Shown: positions 37,129 through 47,036 of the stretch, piece by piece | How the letters are laid out: every line of letters begins with the position of its first letter | How positions within the stretch are numbered: the first letter of the stretch is position 1 | Assembly: GCA_003254925.1 (NCBI GenBank) | Contig: QANZ01020749.1 | Span: 13,356 to 77,355, forward strand | DNA length: 64,000 nt | Reading direction: 5' to 3' | Source of the DNA: Chamaecrista fasciculata | Taxonomy: Eukaryota; Streptophyta; Magnoliopsida; Fabales; Fabaceae | Translations under genes and position numbers: made by a program | The notes under the pieces: generated by a model | Databases searched by the model: none | Seen by the model: the letters and a program-made list of their open reading frames with translations, nothing else | What the model was told of the DNA's origin: nothing

Positions 37129-37994
37129 GGCAAAAGTCTCAAATTGGTCCCTTATGTATGGGATAGATTTCAAATTGGTTTCTTATATATTTTTCATTTA
37201 TTTCTGATTAGTCTCATATATTTTATGATGTTTCAAATTGGTTTCAAAAATAATTTTGAGATGCAATTTGACCTTATTTGTTAGTGATCTTAAAGAAAAA
37301 GTACTTTTCAAGAGCTATAATTAGCTAGCATATAACTTTAAATTCATCACATTTAAACTTCAAACAAACTAGAGAGATATGACCAATTCACTTGTTTAGC
37401 CGTGAAATGCGTTACTCACCACTTTGGAGACTCGATTTGACTTTATTTGTTGATGGTTCCAAAGTGTTGGGAATTAATAATAATAATAATAAAATAATAT
37501 TGTTATTGGAAACATGAATCTATTGCATTAGATTTGAATTTTAGAGATTTAGTTTGTTTTTAAATTAGTCATATATATGAGTTAACTAGTGGGTACTTGA
37601 TTTTAGGGATAAGTAGTTACTTTATTTTATTTATCTTTTATTTAATTATGTGTATTTCCTCTATAAAAGGAATTTGATTTGTACCTATCATTATGGAGCT
37701 ATGAATTAAGCAAAGTTCATGAGAAAAAAGAAAAAAAAAGTTTATGAGAGCTTCATGTTTCTTCTTCCCAAAAATTCCTAACACAAAGTACCTGTCAAAA
37801 GAAACTTGTAATTTGTGTAACTTTGAATTTGTCACATTCGAGATTGAAATAAGATAAATGAGACCATATTAAGTATTTTTGGGACCAATTTAAAACATTA
37901 TGAAAATATGTAGGATCAATCTAAAACAAATGAAAGATAAGGGACCAATTTAAAATCTACCCAATACATAAGGGACCAATTTGAGAATTTGGCC
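37129..37994. mobile_element. Fold-back MITE carrying a nested solo LTR
   Basis: The left end GGCAAAAGTCTCAAATTGGT mirrors the right end (minus strand GGCCAAATTCTCAAATTGGT), with long arms of CAAATTGGTCCCTTAT units. Flanks TAAAAGATA and AAAAAAATA match at 7 of 9 positions, so the target duplication is worn. It is interrupted by the LTR at 37465-37783; without it the element is about 540 bp. Confidence 0.7.
37465..37783 (+). mobile_element. Solo LTR with TSD CAAAG
   Basis: 319-bp segment beginning TGTTGGGAATTA and ending AATTCCTAACA, i.e. TG...CA with matching short inverted ends. It has a TATA-like CTCTATAAAAGG in the middle and identical 5-bp flanks CAAAG at 37460-37464 and 37784-37788. No internal region remains, as expected after recombination between two LTRs. 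The superfamily (probably Copia) is inferred. Confidence 0.75.
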
Positions 37995-38295
37995 AAAAAA
38001 ATATACTTAAACATCTTATTACTTGAATCAATTCATTATTATAGTCATAGTAGATAGGTTATTAAAGTAGACACTATATATATCTATTAGCCATTTGTTA
38101 ATTATCTTAGATAAACTTAACTTGAAGGTAGCTAGAGTGTGGTTTGGTCTGGGAAGGAAGGCATATATTATTAATTCATGCGTACATACATTTTGTTTAA
38201 TAAAATTGAGGTATAGGTAGGAAATTAATTAGAAATGAATGAAAGGAGAGGCATGGGGAAGGGAATATAATTAATAGTAAAGATGGATGGATGGG

Positions 38296-39242
38296 TTAGC
38301 AAGAAAGGTTATGAGCAGGATGAACACCGAGTCGTGAGCAGTAGAGGGTGTAGTAAGTAAGGCGAGAGCGAACACGAAGTGGGTTAGCACCATCACATTC
38401 AAGAGGGCCGTTGATGGCTCGAATGGTAGCGCCAAAGCCTTGGGAGAGTACAGGGCGCACAAAATGCACCCAATACCATAACGCCGTCTTGAACGACACC
38501 ACTGCATTGGTGGCCACCGTTTCAGGAGACTTTAACCCATCGAACCCATTCGCTACACCAGCGGGTCCGTAGTTGAAGTTCCATGATAGCTGGATGGGTC
38601 CACGACCGTGGTACCTCTTATTTCCCACGCATGGCCATATTGCCTTCTCTCTACTCTCATCATCATCATCGCAGTAGTCCTTTGATGCACCATCAATCTC
38701 CTCTATGTGGCAAAACTCTGCATCATGCATCATCATCATCATATTAATTAATGCACATGAATGAATGAGTGAGTGAATAACGTTAACACGTACGTACGTC
38801 CTGTTTCGTGTGTGAAATGGGCAAAAGCAGCAGCAATCTCACGCTTGGAGTCCTGGAGAGTAGGCATGGTTGCGAATTGAGGGTAAGATTTGAGAGCTTC
38901 AAGGAAGGCTTGTCTCGTGTAGAAAGTCTTGCCAGCACACGCGTCGTCTTTGGTGATCATAGAGTCGAAAAAGTGAGGAGTGACAATGTCAGACAGGTTT
39001 ACACCATGCAATTCGTAACAAGGGCCCTCTCTGCACCCTATCCCACAGTATGCATCCCCTCTTCCACAATACCCGTACTCACTGCAGCATAACCCATCAG
39101 AACATCCACACTTCTTGTACTTGTACTTCTCATTCTCACCATTCATATTCTTCACATCTCTTGTTCTTCCCACCATCATCATCATCATCACCGTTACTAT
39201 TATCACTACAATTATATTTATGTATACCTTCATCATTTCCAT
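38296..39242 (-). CDS. Class IV chitinase (GH19 with chitin-binding domain), copy 2
   Basis: Two exons, 38798-39242 and 38296-38717, about 288 residues, with the same intron position and phase as copy 1. A signal peptide containing a run of five Met is followed by an unusual basic insert ([14 protein letters not shown]) before the hevein-type domain [18 protein letters not shown]. The GH19 domain contains AHFTHETG, then [10 protein letters not shown] where copy 1 has [10 protein letters not shown], an acidic insert [15 protein letters not shown], and [16 protein letters not shown]. Catalytic glutamates are kept, so activity is expected on chitin. The differences from copy 1 and the expanded ATC trinucleotide repeats suggest faster evolution of this copy. 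The short intron (80 bp) has no MITE. Confidence 0.92.
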
Positions 39243-39775
39243 TTAATTGGATCTACCCGGCCCTCTCCACCATATATATTCCTATTCATTACATACCTTA
39301 CCAATATAATATAATCTCTTATATTAATTAATGCGCTATTCTATTTCTAACATATAATATATTACACCCCACTCTAGCTTAATTAATTAGCCATATCACC
39401 CTTCACCACCACTTGTTTATATATATATATATATACCCACCAAAATTCTCTCTTAATGGCTCAATGGTTGTAAAAGGCCAGCAAGGACTCATGCACTCTC
39501 CATTCTAGTTGCTTCCCCCTCACTCTCCACTTCCATATATTTAATTCAATTTACAAATCCTCTGCTTCAATTCCATCGCTTTAATTTGCCGCCATTTATC
39601 ATACAGTACGTACGCTTTATTCAAAATCCTCATCGATCGGAATTGGATAATTGCTTCTTTTTAGTCTTTAAATTATATTATAGTACTAATTAAGCTTCAA
39701 CATTCATCATCAGAGAATTAAGTAAAATAGGATACTTACAAAATAGGATACTTAAAGTACTGAAGCTCCGATATA

Positions 39776-40284
39776 GGGTCCGTTTGGTATGTAAAATAGT
39801 ATGTAAAGTAAAGTGTTTTACAACGTATGAGAGAAAGGAAAATAGGTGAAGGAATGTAAAGTAGATAAAGATTTGAGTGTTTGGTATAAAAATGTATGGG
39901 AGCTAGGGAAAGTAAAATAGATAAAAAAGAAAATGATAAAAATGCCCTTCCCACAATTACCACAAAGCCACTGCTGCCGCGCCACCGTACACGGCCGCCG
40001 GAGCCACCAATCGCCGTCCTCCCGTCGCCGCCTCAGTTTTATCAAAGAGGAAGAAGATGGGATGAAAGTGAGAGGGGCAAATTAAGAATTCTATCATAAT
40101 TCCCTAGGTAAACTTGTATTACATAAAAAAATGTGAAGTAAAGAAAAATGACATATATAATGTAAATTCCTTTATATTGTAATCCACTCTACATAGCCCA
40201 AATTGCTATACCAAACCCATAAAAGTATTGAAATAGAGGTCCAATTACAATGTAAAGCCATTTTCTCTCCTACCAAACGGAGCC
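39776..40284. mobile_element. DNA-transposon-derived MITE with GGGTCCGTTTGGTA ends
   Basis: The left end GGGTCCGTTTGGTATG mirrors the right end TACCAAACGGAGCC. ATA flanks both sides (39773-39775 and 40285-40287), which would fit a 3-bp Harbinger-type duplication, though chance is possible. The middle (39950-40035) is unusually GC-rich, with CCGCC-type runs, unlike the AT-rich arms. Confidence 0.65.
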
Positions 40285-40548
40285 ATACTTTTCTCGGCCT
40301 TTCATTTTTGCTAAGATCTCAAGTGTATCAGTTTTGATTTTTTATAGTGCTGCTCCTATATATTATATATACCCACTATATACCACCATCACTTTGCATT
40401 TTAAATTTTATGTCTTTGAGTTCAGATTCAGAACTTTTTATTAATAATTAATTTTGTTTTAGAAAGTGGGTTTGGGATCAAAATATAAAACATGACTCAT
40501 TAGTCATAATTAGTCTGTAAATCTGAATTTTAAATTTATTATATTCAA

Positions 40549-41312
40549 GGGTAAAATACAAGAAAGGTACCTGTGGTTTGGCCTAATCTCACTTTTATGA
40601 CGTGTGGTTTCAAAAGTTGCACATTAGGTACCTGTGTGTTTCGCCGTTAAACAGAAGCAGTACTTGTGTAATTTTCCGTTAAATTTTTTACGGAAAAAGG
40701 ACTTTTAGTCCATTTTATACACTTTTAGTCCTTTCTATGTGGCATCAAATCTTTTAGACACTTTTAGTCCACTTTAGACAATTTTGTGCATCACAGTTTG
40801 GTCATTTTCATGTTGTCAAAACAAAGAACCAATCTTCATAGTCCATTTTATACACTTTTAATCCAATTTAGACAGTTTTGTGTTTTTCTTTGTCAACTAC
40901 AACTAATCTCCATTTTTTGTGCTTGTTCACAACTCTTCCCTGTTGGAATTTTTGTGTGGATAGATTAATCAGTATTATGATAGATTAATTACTTAATCAG
41001 TAAACACAAATATTAATCTTACAATAGATTAATGCTAATTCACACAAAAATTCCAACATGGAAGAGTTGTGAACAAGCACAAAAAATGGAGTTTGGTTGT
41101 AGTTGACAAAGAAAAACACAAAGATGTCTAAATTGGACTAAAAGTGTATAAAATGGACTAAAAGTGTTTTTTCCGTAAAAAATTTAACGAAAAATTACAC
41201 AAGTACTGCTTCTGTTTAACGGCGAAACACACAGGTACCTAATGTGCAACTTTTGAAACCACACGTCATAAAAATGAGATTAGGCCACAGGTACCTTTCC
41301 TGTATTTTACCC
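40549..41312. mobile_element. 764-bp palindromic Mutator-type MITE, TSD TATATTCAA
   Basis: Ends GGGTAAAATACA and TGTATTTTACCC are exact complements. The arms stay highly complementary almost to the centre (e.g. TGGAATTTTTGTGTG at about 40943 against CACACAAAAATTCCA at about 41040), leaving a loop of about 80 bp. Exact 9-bp flanks TATATTCAA lie at 40540-40548 and 41313-41321. Confidence 0.88.
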
Positions 41313-41639
41313 TATATTCAAACATGCATAAAACGAGAAAAATATGATTACATTTAATAATTAGGATCAAAAGTAAATCACATTCATCAGTTTTGATCAT
41401 AAAAAGTTTCCATTTATTTCACAATTTGTCCAAAATGTGATTTGATTTATGTTGTTATTTCTAATTTGTAAATATAATTGAGATTGGCCATTTCTCTCTC
41501 AAATTTGTTATAATAAGTGAGTTGAAAAATAGTGAAATAATAACAACAAAGTTCAACATGGTTGGTAAATAGTTGGGTTCCTTAACCATGATGTCGTGGA
41601 ACAAATGATAAAATAAATGAAAAAGTTTGAGGATCAAAT

Positions 41640-42290
41640 CAAAATAAAAAATGTTTTAAGACTAAAATAGAATTCACTCTATAGTTTGAGGATCAAATTG
41701 TGATTTTGACCATAATTATATATGATTAGAAGCTGATCATCGTTACCAATTACCAATAACTCCGGCTCAATCCGAATATGGGAATTGCTAAGGATCCAAA
41801 TCCTTAATATTTTTATATATTTTTAGAGAGATAAAAAAAGAGATACGATAGGAGCTCCTTCTTTCCCAACTTCACAAGTAACCTATGAAGCATGGACACA
41901 ACACGGATACGATACACTGAAATGCTATATTCTTAAAATTATATGACACGACACAGTATATATTTATATATAAAATAATTAAAAATCCACAAATTTGATG
42001 AAAATGTTAAAAATTACAATATATATTCATAATATATGTCATATGTGATATTATTTTCTATTGTTTATCACGATAAAGTCATAAAAAATTAATTTTATAT
42101 TCTGAACTTTATGACTATGTGTCGTGTGGGTGTCGAAAACGAAGACATGTTTGACCTATACACTATCATAATGAAATGTCTATGCTGCAGCAAGTAACTA
42201 TTTATTTCAACTCTTTCCCTTGCGAATGCATTAGCTCACTATGCAGTCTATGCTTATGTTCTATTGGTTGTCCAATTTCTAGGAGGTGTC
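41640..42290 (+). pseudogene. Decayed partial copy of the 5' region of the trigger-factor-like gene
   Basis: Two blocks match the start of the gene at 48.2-48.5 kb. Block 1 (about 41670-41875) matches 48210-48452, including ATTTTGACCATAATTA, ATCCGAATATGGGAATTGC and CAACTTCACAAGTAAC. Block 2 (about 42187-42285) matches 48442-48525, including TTTCAACTCTTTCCCTTGCGA and GCTTATG(T/C)TCTATTGGTT. About 300 bp of unrelated AT-rich sequence separates the blocks, and no downstream exons follow. The copy lacks the ATG context, so it is a promoter/leader fragment rather than a gene. Confidence 0.7.
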
Positions 42291-42919
42291 AGGTGTAGTT
42301 CTTTCAAAGCTCATTTTGCTACAGTTAAACCTAAACCCATATGCCAAAAACATTTCAAACCATTATTACAAGCCCAATACCTTAATATCCAACCCATGAA
42401 TTACTCCGCAAAAAATATTCAGCTTTTATGAGTAAGCCAGCCCAATCCTAAAATTTACTCCACTCGTCTCAGAAAAAAAAAACGCAAGAAAACGCCACGT
42501 TGTTCAGAGGGAAACAAAAATGCCCACATTATTCCTTAGCCGGTTAGCCCCTGTAATTAGGGATAGGAAGAAGTCTCAAGCCGAGAGCTTCTTAGTTTCC
42601 ACGCTATTGTTAATTTTGGTGTCTGAATTGAAGCTGGTATACGTAATTGAAGTCACGATTTAACACTTAAAATTGTTAAAATTGAAATTTTACTCTCTAA
42701 AATTGAGTTGAATCGCACTTAAAATCATTTTGGGAATAAACCCAGGTCAAACTCGCTTAAAATTGCGAGTTTGGACCGAGTTGATGAGTTTAACTCGGTC
42801 TGCTTAATTTTTGGCAAAACAACTGGTCCAGGCAAAAAATAAATAGATCTAGCCCAATAAATTCAATTGGACCCCTACCCATCAGCCCATTACCCAGTCT
42901 GCTTAATTCTTTTATTTTT

Positions 42920-43792
42920 TTCAAAAGACCCTACGGTGCTCTTAATGTTCAGAGTAAGTTTCAGTTATGCCTCCAATGTGAAATGTTGGTATCAATTCTA
43001 CCCTAAAGTTTGATTCCGTTAATTATGTGGGCAGAAAATGCTGACGCATTAATTTTTTTTTGCCTATGTATCAATTTTTTTTTTTCTGAATTGAACACGT
43101 GGCACATGACTGGATAAATAAAACATGGCCGAATTCCTATTTTGGTCCCTCAGTTATGCTCAATGTTCCAAATTGGTCCCTCGGTTATTTTTTTTTCCAT
43201 ATTGGTTCCTCAGTTTTCCAAAACTTGGCATAGTTGGTCTCTCGAAAGTTTTAGTTTTTTACATTAAGATCATTTTCCTTATATAATAGGATCAAAATGT
43301 AAGAACAAAAAATAAATTAAGATTTAATTGAATTTAAACAAAAATAGCTCCTCTCTCTCCATAATCTTAATTTATTTTTTGTTCTTACGTTTTGATCCTA
43401 TTATATAAGGAAAATGACCTTAATGTAAAAAACTAAAACTTTTGAGGGACCAACTGTGTCAAGTTTTGAAAAACTAAGGAACTAATATGGAACGAAAAAT
43501 AACTGAGGGACCAATTTGGAACATTGAGCATAACTGAGGGACTAAAATAGGACTTTGACCATGTTTTATCTATCCAGTCATGTTCCACGTGCTCAATTTA
43601 GAAAAAAAAATGGACACATAGGCAAAAAAATTGACATGTCAGCATTTTCCGTCCACATAATTAACGGAGTCAAACTTTAGGGTATAATTGACACAAACAT
43701 TTCACATTGGAGGCATAACTGACACAACACAAATATTAGGGGCATAACTGAAACTGACCCAAAATGTTAGGGGCACCAAAAGGTATTTTGCC
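42920..43792. mobile_element. 870-bp palindromic fold-back element
   Basis: Nearly the whole segment is one inverted repeat. The left arm (CGGTGCTCTTAATGTT, TTTCAGTTATGCCTCC, ACGTGGCACATGACTGG, TTTTGGTCCCTCAGTTATG) reappears complemented in the right arm, ending GGCACCAAAAGGTATTTTGCC. The arms of about 400 bp surround a short loop near 43330-43350. The T-rich flanks give no clear 9-bp duplication next to the tips; GCTTAATTC occurs 10-20 bp outside both ends. Related family members are at 47391-48119 and about 62260-62426. Confidence 0.75.
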
Positions 43793-44684
43793 TTTTTTTA
43801 AACTTGATGCTTAATTCCTATCCCTAATTCCTCCTATTTGACGCTACTGTGTTCGTTCATTCACGACGCTACTGCCTTCGTTCTTCTCCTACTTCGTGCG
43901 ACACTCATTCACGGTCAACGGCGATTGAGAAACTACAGTCTACGACGGCCAACGGTGACCGGCGACGTCCGTCTTTCATTCACGGAATCACGGCTCGTTG
44001 ATCGGTTGGTTTAGTTTTGCGATTTTGGTTTTCGATAGTAGTAGTCCATTGCTGCGATTTTGGTTAAGTTATCTGCTCTTTTCACTAAATGTGTGGTCCA
44101 TTTGCTACGATTGTGTGTGGTTCTTCCTTGTCTGATTTGTCTTGCATCTCCATTCATAGATAGTGTCTCCAATATTGTACTCCGTTCTCACAAATAAGAG
44201 ATTCAAAAACCTCACCTTTTCTAATTGCACATAGTGTCTCCAATATTGTATTTTTAGTTGAAGCTTATATCTTATCGAACTTGTTGGGTGTGAACACTGA
44301 ACAATGTGAAATTTGAAATGCCTTTGCTTGAATTGCTTGATATAAAATAACTTAAAGAGACAATGATGATGATGGAGGAAATTATGAGAAGATTTTTGAA
44401 GAACTTTGTTAGTTTGAGTGTTTGATTTAATTTCTAGTTTTGAAGAACTTATGTTAACTTGCTAATTTGTTAGGGTGATATTAATGTTAAATATTTGGAC
44501 TTATGTGAAAATTTTTATGCATCTTTATATATTTTGAAAAATTTATTAATTATTATTTATATACAGTCAAACTCTTACGGTTTTGCTCCCTTTCTAATTT
44601 TACATAAACTCCTAATTTTAACAACTTGCGTAGCAGATCAGTACGCTAGGGTTTCTGAAGAGAGATAAGATTCAGACGAGAAAG

Positions 44685-47036
44685 ATGGAGAGAAGGCTAT
44701 CAGCAGAGTCAATTCCTATTTTCAATGAAGGGATCGCGTTGGTTTTCAATCGCTGGTCGGCTCTCCGTACGGCTGTCGAGAACGAATGGGGTGGCCGTGA
44801 GTCTCGCGTAAAAGCTGAACAAATCATCACCGACGTACTCTCCTGGTTCACCCAGTGTAGAGGTTAGGGTCCCAGAAAATGTATTGATTTGTTCTGCGAA
44901 AAGCAAAATTCAGGGTTTTATGAAGAATGTTTGACTTAGTATTATATTAAACAACATTATGGCATGGTTATCTATATTGTGCGATATGATGAGTGTCTTG
45001 CTGTGAAGTGGTCAAATTTTATATTTATATTGGTTACAAGTTGGACTGAAGTTAATTCTGGTTTTATTAATTACTGATTTTATTGCCTTTTGCTACCCAG
45101 AACCTCTTTATATAGATGACTTGGAAAACATGCTCGAGGACGGACTGCTCTCTCTCAATGTGGAAGTTGATGATGGCAGCATTGAAGAGGTATTTTTGCT
45201 GTGTTAGTTGCTTAGGGACTCTCATATAAGTAACTAACTGTGGTTTTAATATTTGAACAATGCGTATATGGTTGGAGTTGTATATCTTTAATTTTTATCC
45301 TTGTGTGTGCTGATGGACCTAGTTTTGTTTCTATGTCCACACATAATGCTCTCTTTTTGAGAATGAGGCAAATAACATGGCATATCAACTTATTGGCTTG
45401 TGCAGCTAAATAGTCCTGAAATGTACATTGGGTTGTTCGACCCCTAATTCATCAGAGTTTATTAACGATTAGTATAATGGCATAATGCTAAGTCTGCTAA
45501 CCTCAATTTAGGTTAGACTCAAGTTGTATTTGCCAATGCATGCCAAGTGAATGAGTGTTTATCTGTTGTTAGCCAATTTGTTGTTGGATCATTTTCAAAT
45601 ATTTTTATGGGTTCTTGAATTGTTGATGAGATGCCTGCTGATGGGATTTTGATCAAATAGATCTTTATATTCCACTTCTGATGACTAGTTTCTGATTTAC
45701 AGACATGCAATTGCACATGTAGTTACAGTGTGTACTGATGGACCTAGTTTTGGTTTTTGTTTCTATGTCCATACATAATGCTCTCTTTTGAGAATGAGGC
45801 CTGTAACATGTCATCGATTATGCACTTAATATTGCATATCAATTTACTGGCTTGTGTATCTATATAATTGTTAAACGTATATTGGGTTGTTTGACCCCTA
45901 ATTTATCAGAGTTTATTAATGATTAGTAAATGCTATGTCTGCTAACCTCAGTTTAGGTTATTCTCAAGTTCATATTTGCCAGTGTATGCGTATTGAATGA
46001 GTGTTTATTTGTTATCAGCCAATTTGTTGGATCCTTTCCATATATTTTTATGGGTTCTTGAATTGTTGATGAGATGCCTGCTGATGGGATCTTGATTACT
46101 AGTTTCTGATTTCCAGACATACAAATGCAGATGTAGTTGCTGTGTGTAATAGTTGTTATTTTTTTCCCTTTATTTTGATGTTTCATGATTTTGCAGGTAG
46201 CAGAAAAACTAATGATTATGCATGAAGAATGTCTAGAAGGTAACTTTAGGTCTATTGAGATTCTAAGGGAAGCTGATCTTAAGCAAGTTGCTAGTCCTCA
46301 TGTTACACAGGTATGTTATAAGAAGACTTTAGAGATTGATTATATTAATTTGTTGGGTTCTATCTAGTAAGATATTTTTAATTTGGTTAATGACTGGAAA
46401 AAGATGCGATCTTTTCACTTGTGGCATCTTTTAAGTGTTCTAGGAAACCAGGAGTGAAGTTTTAAAGTGAGTTTCCATGATAATATATTTGAAGAGATTG
46501 AAGGGGTTTGTCATTTTGGTTCATTTACTTCTCATTTCACTGTGTAATATGATATGAGGAAGTCTTCATCTCTGGTCTTGTTTTTCTTCGTCTCTCTTCT
46601 AGAAAGTTCTTTCTTTAAAATAAAAATTGGAGCTGGCATATGTATGAATCAAGTTTAGAAAATCTTGTACGCCTCAATGCTGTTGTGTTACATTCTATGG
46701 CAAGCATCTGCCACATATTTTTGTTCACTGTGTAATAAATTTGGATGGTGTACACATATAGTATATCCTTTTGTCATCACATGTGCAAAGAAACAATCAG
46801 ATGGTTATCCTTTGGTGTAATCATTATTGACATGCATGTTGTGCTAGGTTGTGAATGACAATGACGAAGACAGCAGCGATGATGAAGACAATGGAAACAA
46901 AATTGATGAGCCTATGGCCAATGTTGATGAAGATAGCGGAAACAAAATTAATGAGCGTAGAGCCAATGTTGCTGCCGTACAAGATGATGGATGGGTTGTA
47001 GTTTCAAACCGACGAAATAAGGGTAGAAAAAACTAG
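44685..47036 (+). CDS. TSR2: Pre-rRNA-processing protein TSR2 homolog
   Basis: Four exons: 44685-44862, 45101-45189, 46197-46310 and 46848-47036; 189 residues, phases consistent. The N-terminal half has the TSR2 signature (FNEGIALVFNRWSALRTAVENEWGG; WGG at residues 36-38 names the domain). The region PLYIDDLENMLEDGL and the GSIEEVAEKLM helix match the family. The C-terminus is a Ser/Asp/Glu-rich acidic stretch followed by DDGWVVVSNRR and a basic end, also typical. In yeast TSR2 escorts ribosomal protein eS26 and releases it from importin during 40S maturation; the same role is inferred here. Intron 2 contains a tandem duplication of about 420 bp. Confidence 0.93.
45303..46145. repeat. Tandem duplication (two ~420-bp units) in TSR2 intron 2
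   Basis: Unit 1 is about 45303-45722 and unit 2 about 45727-46145. Both begin GTGTG(C/T)(T)GATGGACCTAG-like and share TAATGCTCTCTTTT, CCCCTAATT(C/T)ATCAGAGTTTATTAA, TTTTTATGGGTTCTTGAATTG and GATGAGATGCCTGCTGATGGGAT. Divergence is clear (roughly one difference per 8-10 bases by eye), so the duplication is old. No coding potential. Confidence 0.9.

Larger units (their letters stand above)
35666..38295. other. Gene-free stretch between the two chitinases
   Basis: Includes the promoter of copy 1 (TATAAATA at 35745-35752), a small fold-back repeat at about 36204-36392 (TTTTAGTCC / GGACCAAAATAG arms), a large MITE at 37129-37994 and a solo LTR inside it (37465-37783). ORFs in this stretch look like chance. 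Confidence 0.6.
39243..44684. other. 5.4-kb gene-free stretch made largely of repeats
   Basis: Holds in order a TIR element (39776-40284), a 764-bp palindromic MITE (40549-41312), a partial copy of the 5' region of the trigger-factor-like gene (41640-42290), unassigned AT-rich sequence, and an 870-bp palindrome (42920-43792). The last 900 bp before 44685 should contain the TSR2 promoter and leader; a 20-bp sequence ATAGTGTCTCCAATATTGTA occurs twice there (near 44160 and 44231). No other gene is supported. Confidence 0.6.

Noticed and set aside
39050..39331. Ser/His-rich plus-strand ORF
   Set aside because: Antisense shadow of chitinase copy 2 with its ATC repeat.
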